Position numbers and translations under genes: made by a program. The notes beneath the pieces were generated by a model. That model was not told where the DNA came from. It saw only the letters and a list, made by a program, of their open reading frames with translations, and did no database searches. A stretch of 64,000 bases of DNA, taken from assembly GCA_022419385.1 (NCBI GenBank), contig JAJUBI010000003.1, forward strand, positions 1,054,001 to 1,118,000. The letters are read 5' to 3'. The stretch comes from Paraconiothyrium sp. Pb-2020. Lineage: Eukaryota; Ascomycota; Dothideomycetes; Pleosporales; Didymosphaeriaceae. Positions within the stretch are counted from its first letter, which is position 1; each line of letters starts with the position of its first letter. Of the stretch, positions 56,834-64,000 are shown piece after piece.

Positions 56834-58391
56834 ACCCGACGTATGGTGAAGCTCTAGTCGGAGCGGATGCTTTGGGCAGTGGAGCTAGGCGGTGGCTGCA
56901 GGCGGACAAAGGAGTGACGGAAGCGATGCAGGCGAAGAAGGTAGCCCGACGTTGCTTCAACAAACGCACATTGGGGGCAGATGAAGGTCGCACGGCGAGG
57001 AGTGCGCGGGGCGAGCAACACAGATACAAAGGAAGGAAAGCAGGCGGGAGCAGCGTGACAGGGGCAGCGGGCACTCTTGATAGTTTGATGCTGGGGGCGG
57101 CAGGGAACTGGGAAAGCGCGGAGCACCGCCTGCCACGGCCAATGCTTACAAGCCTGGCGGCCACGACGATGCAGTGAACCCAGATAAAGGCTGGAAACGC
57201 CTCGATGGCTGCGTCTGGGCGCGTACAGCCTCGTCGCTTATATGAAGAGACCTGTGTCTTTGACCTCGCGTTCTCGTCGTCTACAGACGGAGGGTTGCAC
57301 ATGTCGTAGCGAGCCCCCGTCGGATGCTGCATGCGCGACCCGCACCTGTCACCGGCCGTTGTTGTTTCTCCCAGCCGACGCATGAGAAACATTCCCCATC
57401 CATCGTCATGCTGTTGCCACTTGCCTCGCATCCGAAGCCGCGGTGGCATACTCAGCAATGCATCTGCACCTGGTCCCATCCTCATCCTCAGGCTTGTATG
57501 ACGATGCAGATGTCGCTTATGTCGAGGATGCGAGCAGTAGCTAACATCAATGATGACTCTGCCCACCATCTGACTGCATTTGACACGCCATACTGCAATG
57601 CCATAGTCATCAATAAATGCGTCTGTACCGAACGAGCCGCTTACGACATCGTCAATGCCAAGCAGTGCACAGCCGGCCCGCCGATCAATCAATGTTGCCC
57701 TGGCGCTGGCCCCCAGCCCACCTCAATCTGGAAACTCGAGGATCAATATCGATAGGCTCGTCGGGGAACGACCTTGCGTGTACGCGCCGAAGATGCAGGG
57801 TAAGCTGTACGGTGCGGAGTACATGTGCCAGACGAGGGAGGTGATTGAGTACATCACTACTGCACTGCAGATACGTGATTCCTGGAACGATGGGCCCAGT
57901 TTCAGGAACCAACTCCTTCGACCGAGCTCCGCTTTCTCCGCTGAGGGGAACGGCTCATGTTTGCAGCACAGAACGAAGTCAGATGGGATCACATCATGAC
58001 AGCATCCCGCGCGCACGTGGTCCAGCCGAGGCATCGAGCGCGCGGGACCTCAACCTTCCGGATGCAGCAGTCTTGAAATCTCGAGAGACGTCCATCACTG
58101 CGCAATGCATGTCCGCGTCCACACCCCAACCAAATGCGCCGTCATTGGACGAGCGCATCCTGGCAGCCGGCGCTGTCATTGGACAGCTGCACACTCTAGC
58201 CGAGCGAGCGTCTAGCTTGCATTAGCGCCGATGCGAAGCGCTGATGACATCTGACATCATACATCGTCGAAAGCTCTTTCTACATCCTCTGTGGATGGGA
58301 GACTTGAGAAGTGAAATGGCACACGATACACAGTACGATAGATACGTTCCACTATGCCATCGTCACTCCTTACTACATTCACCCGCCTTTG
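56834..58391. other. intergenic, no supported gene
   Basis: These 1.6 kb hold the SEC2 promoter and the 3' flank of the S28 peptidase gene. A 288-codon minus-strand open frame (57692-56826) has no domain and odd Cys/Arg-rich composition, so it is taken as chance. Confidence 0.5.
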
Positions 58392-60109
58392 TCACATCGG
58401 CCACTCCACCCCCTTCCCCGGAAACTCCCCGACCCACTCCTTAACCTGCCGAATTTCCTCCAAGATAATCCTCTTCGCATCCGGATCCACAAAGCTCAAC
58501 ACCCCATACGTATCACTCGAATGAAATCCCTTGGGAATCACCTCCACCCTACTCCTATTCTCCCCCTTGTACGGCCCACCCGGCCTCAACTGCGCGCTCA
58601 CCGTCGCCTCTCTCCACGGATCGTTGCCTCCGTTGCCGTAGAACAGGCGAGGGATGTCCGTGTTGAACCAGCCGTCCGTCTTCGCGTTGATGGCTTCGTA
58701 GGTGCGACCAGAGGAGATGCCGACCGTGTAGCCGTTTACAGGTGGGAAGTATAGATCGCATTGGCGGACCCACCAGTCGTAGCTGGAGAAGCGGGAGACG
58801 ATGGTGGGGCGGTCGCGGGGAGCGCCGCTTTGCCAATAGCCGAAGGGCTCGTTGCCTGAGGGGTGGTCAGTTGCGTGAACAAATGTGACCATGTGGGAAA
58901 GAGCATCCGATCATTGTCTCCTTGTCGGGAGCGGACGACCAGTGTCAAATAGGTGCAAGCGAAGGCAAACTTACAAGTCATCCAGACCCACTGCCTAAGA
59001 TACGTATTGCTAATACTGGTATCCGAAAACATCGGGCTCGACGCATTATACGTATCGAAACAGTCCACATTTCTCTCGCCTTCATAATACTTGAACCCCT
59101 CACAGAAGCCAGGCAAGATCGTGTTATTGAAGTACTCTGCGTACCCTGCGAGCGCTTTCTCCACACCAACACCCTGCGCACCCGGAACCTCCGTAGCATT
59201 AGGCGCCACATTCTCAACGGCGTCGCAGAACGCCCAGAACCCACTGTCTTTGAAGAGCTGGTTCCCCTGCCACAGCCACAGCGCGTTCGTCAGCGCGGAC
59301 GCAAAGTCATCGAAGTGCGTGACTCCAGCGAGCCCGAAGAGATCTTTGAGCGCGTGCTGTTCTTCCGCCGTGCCGTTCGTGCCGATGGCATCGACGTGGT
59401 CTACCACGAGGGATACGTCTTTGCTGCAGTTCGCCGGCATGCCTTGCTGCACAGGGAGGAAATACTGCCAGAAGTCCCCGGTGATCTCCACAACGGCAGA
59501 CGCGGCGAGGTGTGCCCAGAATGTCCCAGGCGAGAGTTTGGCCGTCCATGCTGATAGCGCACCGGCGTACGACCCCCCTGCGAATACCCACGGCACGTTG
59601 GGCGCGTTCTCGGTTCCTTCTTCATCCCAGGGTAGCGTGGCTGTTTGCGCGAAATGGACGAAGTCCTGTATCGCCTCATCGAGCGTCAGATACTGCAGCG
59701 TCTCGGTAGTGAATTCCGTAACAGGCGTCGATGTCCCCCAATACCTATGCTCTAGCACGATAATCGCTGCTCCCAGCTCCTGCGCTAGTAGGCCAGTCGT
59801 TCTGTTGGTCGTGAGGAACACATTGTAGCTACTCGCATTGAGTTCTCCAGGCGTGTGCAATATGACCGGCGACCCGGGACCTTTCCACCACTGCGTAGAG
59901 TACCAGTAGAACTGCGGGAACGTGCCGAGACTATGGTTAGAGTGAGAGACCCACTGCTCGAATGTAGCGTTTGCCTGGCTAACGTTCAGACTTGCGAGTG
60001 ATTCTGACGCGCTGGGGGCGATGCGGTGGTTGCGGTAGTTTGGGACCTCGCTCGAGCGGTAGGCTGTGACGCCGCTCACAAGGATGGCGAGCATCGCAGA
60101 GAACCTCAT
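58392..60109 (-). CDS. secreted S28-family serine peptidase
   Basis: Exons 60109-58975 and 58855-58392, with a 119-nt intron, give 532 aa and restore WMTCNEPFGYWQSG. MRFSAMLAILVSGVTAYRSS is a signal peptide. HRYWGTSTP follows near residue 121, then the nucleophile motif GGSYAGALSAW (Ser about 180). YGNGGNDPWREATV carries the likely catalytic Asp and GFHSSD the His, completing the triad. Several N-x-S/T sites suit an extracellular glycoprotein. S28 enzymes cleave after proline (prolyl carboxypeptidase, dipeptidyl peptidase II type). This is probably an acid peptidase for nutrient release; host-directed roles are unproven. Confidence 0.93.
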
Positions 60110-61465
60110 ATTGGACTCGTCGGGCCGATCGACTCCACCGTTCAGAAATGAATCTCAATAGTAAAGAGGAAATGGCGTCTCCCGGCGCGAGCAGCACTTA
60201 CGGGCGGAAGGCATCTTATACCATAGCTAGGCCTCGCATTCTCCATCCGCAAATCGTGAACTTTGATTATCAAGTCGTGGAGATGCTTGTAGTCTGACCG
60301 AAAGGCTTGTCTGGAGCATCGCATCTTGGCTGCTTGACGTTAGTGTAGGATTCGATACCCGGTCTAGCGCTTAGACACCAACCTAAGCTAATGATTCCTG
60401 GAACTACATTGCGAAATTGTGGGAAACCCTTGATTAACGTGAGAACTTGGACACAAGATGTTTTCTCTAGCCCTTTCGAGCGGGCGGTGGAAGGCGGTAT
60501 TGAGGATCTGAATGGGTATAGTTACTTTACTGTAATCATTCGAAGTTGCTGCCTGACATGGAAGGGTAATTCAATAGCAGACACCAGCTAATTAGAAATG
60601 ATAGCAAAACGTCAACGTCTTGTGGACGAGTCTCAACGGTGAGGTTGTATACAGCATACTGTGTTTGCTGCCATGCTGCTAAGAATGATGCATGAGTCGT
60701 CTGATTTAGAAATCTTATAGAAGAAAGATATAGTAACCTGTAGATTTTTAAGGTATAGAGAATCTTCAGGTCTCCAAAATGCGTGTACTAAAGCTGCGAT
60801 AAGGTGGGCAGGCGCTCCTCTAATCGATTATTGTGCCCGTGTATCCATTTTCGCCGCATTCCTGAAGCTCTTTCGGAAAGCCTGCTCGAAGCTTCTGTTC
60901 ACGTAGAATTCCCCTTTTATAGTTTCCTGATTCGTTTAAAATTCAGATGGGTGGACCAGAGGCATGATCTATTGGGGAATAACTTTCATGAGGCATCAAC
61001 ACGTAAAACTGCAACCATGATACCCGAAACTTGGGGCATTGAACACGAGGCGACACGAGGCGACCTTCGAAATGATTGGAACTAATTTGCGTAATCTCGC
61101 TGTGCAGGATATGTTGCGGCTGCTAGCACCCTGCTCCAGACACCACCAGACAAGCACACCGTAAGCTCAGCTCCAAATTTAACTAAGCTAAGACATAGCA
61201 CCAAACACACAAAATTACTGAAGAGGAAAGAAACAATGAATGTGAAATTGGTCAAGTACAACGCCTCCAAGCTCGATCTCTATACAGTAACAATCCTTGC
61301 CCACAGGTCGAGCCCAGTGTGAGCGTCCTGATGCTTGTCATTGACTAGATCAGTGGCCCATAGCACCGAGCACAGTCTGACGTGGTGATTCTTGCCCTTC
61401 GAAGCGTCGCTATGGTGGGTTTGTTGACGGCTGGTGGTTTCTTTCAAGAAGCGAAGGTAATTGGA
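60110..61465. other. intergenic, AT-rich, no gene seen
   Basis: This is 1.36 kb with AT-rich sequence, notably 60580-60780, lying between the S28 peptidase start and the end of the broken HET gene. No gene or repeat was recognised. Confidence 0.45.
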
Positions 61466-62966
61466 TTACACGATTCGTAAAAGTGTGTCCCCATCTCCAT
61501 GCGGGCATATATTAGGCCGGGGTTCCCAACCTGATCGTCTGAATATGTTCGACGACAAGAGTGTTGGAACGCCTATACGGAGAACATATAAGCTTGGATC
61601 ACCTTGAGGCAACGGCTGAAGACTTATCCCCGATCCATCAGGATTGAACAGACTGTTTTCGAACCGTATCCGTCTCTTGTGGAGTAATCGGGACCTATAC
61701 TCATAAACCACGGCAGAGCTTTTCGAGGATGTTTCCACATAAAATTGCCCTTCGTAACAACTACAGATATCCTTGACGTAGAAGATTGGTCGACGTTGCA
61801 GAAGACTACGAGAACGTCTCTGTATCACAAGTTCAGCGATCGGTACAGGGGAACGTCCAGTTCCATGTTTGTGCTTCTCCCAATCCCCGAACGTTGTCGC
61901 AAGGGTTTCGAAAGTGCAAATACACATAGTTCGCGCGCATGCTCTGATAATACCGAAGATGAAATCCTTGTCGGAGATCTCCTAGTCTACCGCAACGTTC
62001 CTACCATCTTCAGCAATCGACAGCAAGGAATACACTTTGTCGCGCAAAACTCCGCACTTTCGTTCGGAGAGTTGACTAAGAAGGTGGACTAATGTTATCT
62101 TGAAGGGGAAGGGGCGTCTAATAGCAATCCTCGCTCCAATCTGCGCAATAAAGCCAACGTGGTCTCCGAAAGGTTTGCTGGGTCCTGTTCGTGGCCCATA
62201 TTTGCCCTCGTTCCAGTGTAACAAAATTACGAAGGCAAACATATGACCCATGCGCAGCTCGGTATCGCCTGCCAAAACAGAAACGTTGCTTGACAAGATT
62301 AGCTCCTGGGTTACCCAAGCTCTGGACCAATATTCGTGATTGATGAGTTCTCCACCACCTCGCTTATGATTCGCAAGCACAGCCCTCGCATGCTCCATTG
62401 TGTTTAAATCAAGTTCGAACTGAGGCGAAGTGATATCGAGGATCGCTGGAAAGTTTCGAATAGTATTCAGAAAGAAATCGACCAATGGTTCACTGTTGCC
62501 CAGCCATACAAGGACATGCTCTGCTGACGAATAAATGTTTCCCATTTGAGTGACCTGATGGTTCCGCTCCAACGTATAGGCTTGATTAATGCATATCGCG
62601 TCTATCCAGAGAAATACGTCCGGGTATCTGGTCCGGGCCATGTTCATGAAATTCCATAAGTTGGGTCGTACAGACATCTTCTTTTGGTCGATAGAGATCC
62701 ATCGCACTGGAGGTTCTTCACCCCACATATCTAATATAATATATACCTGATTAGCGCTACCCGAGAACGCTGAGGAGTACCGTACATGACAAACACGTAT
62801 ACGTGGCCGAATCCAACCTCTCATTGATCAACTGGCACTGCAGTAATCCATCGGAAGAAAGTGTGGGTAGAACGCGTAGGAGACGTATAGATGGCTCGCT
62901 GTGATCGAGAGGCTGGTGGTCGTAGTCCGGAAGATCCGGTATGGACTCGATTTGATGCTCGGCCAT
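61466..62966 (-). pseudogene. HET domain gene with in-frame stop codon
   Basis: Exon 1 (62966-62786) starts MAEHQIESIPDLPDYDHQPL. A 55-nt intron (GTACGG...TTAG) joins it to exon 2 from 62730, restoring TCLSYMWGEEPPVRWISIDQ. The HET motifs follow: LWIDAICINQAYTLERNHQV, MGNIYSSAEHVLVWLG, YWSRAWVTQELILSS and LRDKVYSLLSIAEDGRN. A TAG at 61984-61982 interrupts the reading just after RNVAVD. The same frame then stays open with plausible sequence (EISDKDFIFGIIRACARTMC) to 61466. Without the stop it would be 481 residues. It is either a recent nonsense mutation or a truncated 300-residue protein ending after the HET domain. The TAG lies where related proteins usually have Tyr or Gln. Confidence 0.78.
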
Positions 62967-63942
62967 GGAGAATGTTAGATCAGCCGTGGGCGGTCAGGAG
63001 CGATCAACGATGACAGATGAGGTAGCCGCAGGCGGCGTCGTCCGCATAGGAATGACTTGGCTCGCTCAATTATTCTGTAGTTGCTCATTTAAAGAATTTT
63101 CGGGGTTGCCTGCTGCGAGTCTGAGGTTCGCTTGTGTGCTCAGCCACCGCCCGAGACGGAGGGCTTGCCTGGCTTCGTGTAACAATGTTTTCTGTGTATC
63201 CACCTATTGTATGTGCATACCTATAGTACATGAATGCCAGCCCAGTGATTAAGATCTAGCCTTCTAAGAGTTCTCCTTAATATGCGTGCAATGCTTCGAT
63301 AAGCCAGAGATGCATTTCAAGATTGGAAAGTATACCTTGGGTGATGGTACTGCTCTGGAAAGATTCCAAGGATCAAGGCGCGACCCCACTAGTGCACCTT
63401 ATCTCAACAACATTCACCACCTGCTGGAGCCTGGTCTCGCACCTCACGACCCTGCGAAGATTGTTATCACAAATGCAGACGCATCGATTCCACCTGTTTA
63501 TGGTGGCTTCTTGCCCTGTTTCCCCTAATCGAACTCCGATGATCGAAACCGCCATTGAAGCACTTCACAATGATATAGCACACATTTAATAACATAAGAT
63601 GTGTCGACTCATATGTCGCCGAGCAGGGCATTGCTGGAGCGAGCTCAACGGTAGTATTATCTGAAGTTTCTTCTCGTTGGCGGGGACAACTACTACTACC
63701 GGCATCCACGCCCAGAAAATGCAGACGTCATGTATATACGCTAAGCGGCTGTCAAAGACGCGAACCATCAACGCGCACTTACCCCAGATGCCGGGTCGAT
63801 GATGCGATACCGAGGCTCTCGTTTAGAGCCTTGATCATAAGACAATTTGCATGTCTTCAAACCTACATTAATTCCTCACTCTGGATATTTTCATAGCCAT
63901 CCACACTCCAAATCCATAGGCACCTTTTACAACCACATCACC
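62967..63942. other. intergenic, no supported gene
   Basis: This separates the HET relic from the gene at the right edge. An 80-codon + strand frame (63286-63528) has no recognisable domain. The last 100 bases are probably the promoter and leader of the edge gene. Confidence 0.45.
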
Positions 63943-64000
63943 ATGTCGAAGCCCCACTCCAAAACCGTCCGCGGAACACTCGGCAATCCAAAGACACAAG
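63943..64000 (+). CDS. unknown protein, N-terminal fragment (runs off window)
   Basis: An ATG in a CACC-ATG context at 63943 opens a frame to the window end, reading MSKPHSKTVRGTLGNPKTQ. Only 19 codons are present, so no family can be named. The good start context and pyrimidine-rich leader suggest a real gene start. Confidence 0.45.
   Translation, partial: MSKPHSKTVRGTLGNPKTQ

Noticed and set aside
56826..57692. 288-codon open frame on the minus strand upstream of SEC2
   Set aside because: It has no recognisable domain and skewed Cys/Arg/Ala composition. It ends inside the SEC2 first-exon/intron region and looks like a chance frame in GC-rich DNA.
60340..60375. tRNA B-box-like sequence GATTCGATACC
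   Set aside because: Flanking bases do not form a T-arm stem and no acceptor or anticodon arm could be folded around it.
63286..63528. 80-codon + strand frame between the HET relic and the right-edge gene
   Set aside because: Sequence is ordinary with no domain, and neighbouring frames overlap it equally well.

Overview
The window looks like nuclear DNA of a filamentous ascomycete (Pezizomycotina), most likely a Dothideomycete. The evidence is short introns (mostly 45-60 nt, GT...AG, often with a CTAAC-type branch site), widely spaced single-gene transcription units on both strands, and fungus-specific families: HET domain proteins, an RGS-LOV photoreceptor, fungal ATP sulfurylase with an APS-kinase-like tail, Sec2 and Mix17. 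The class assignment is inference from protein resemblance recalled from memory; no search was run. Spliced models were built by hand from splice signals, reading phase and conserved peptides.

Left part (1-37.9 kb), mostly conserved housekeeping genes. In order: the 5' end of an unnamed gene (1-531, -), syntaxin SED5 (-), a giant disordered protein gene (4.2-14.4 kb, +; possibly two genes), a putative mitochondrial protein (+), NatB catalytic subunit NAT3 (+), an RGS-LOV blue-light receptor (-), the cystinosin-like transporter ERS1 (-), a tiny two-intron cysteine-rich secreted protein (-), the sulfate-assimilation pair MET3 and MET16 (both -), a UFL1-like UFMylation factor (-), mitochondrial ribosomal protein uS14m (+), an Arb2-domain protein (+) and a PDCD5 homologue (-).

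Middle part (37.9-49.2 kb), an accessory island. It holds a 2.8 kb gene-free stretch with a 12-bp tandem repeat, a 764-codon unnamed protein, a 285-bp foldback element (MITE-like, arms of about 120 bp), an F-box gene broken by several single-base frameshifts and abutting that element, an APH-family kinase-like gene lacking its usual catalytic Asp, and a HET domain gene.

Right part (49.2-64 kb), again mostly conserved: MIX17 with an apparent one-base deletion before its twin CX9C domain, a ketopantoate reductase (-), exosome cofactor LRP1 (+), Rab GEF SEC2 with an 8-nt first coding exon (-), and a secreted S28 peptidase (-). A second HET gene with an in-frame stop codon (-) and the 5' end of an unknown gene (+) close the window.

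The genes form few functional groups. MET3 and MET16 catalyse the first step of sulfate activation and the later PAPS reduction. SED5 and SEC2 act at the early and late ends of the secretory pathway. The strongest leads for something undescribed are the small Cys-rich secreted protein (24228-24524), the foldback element with its decayed F-box neighbour (43.5-45.0 kb), and the UFL1-like gene.
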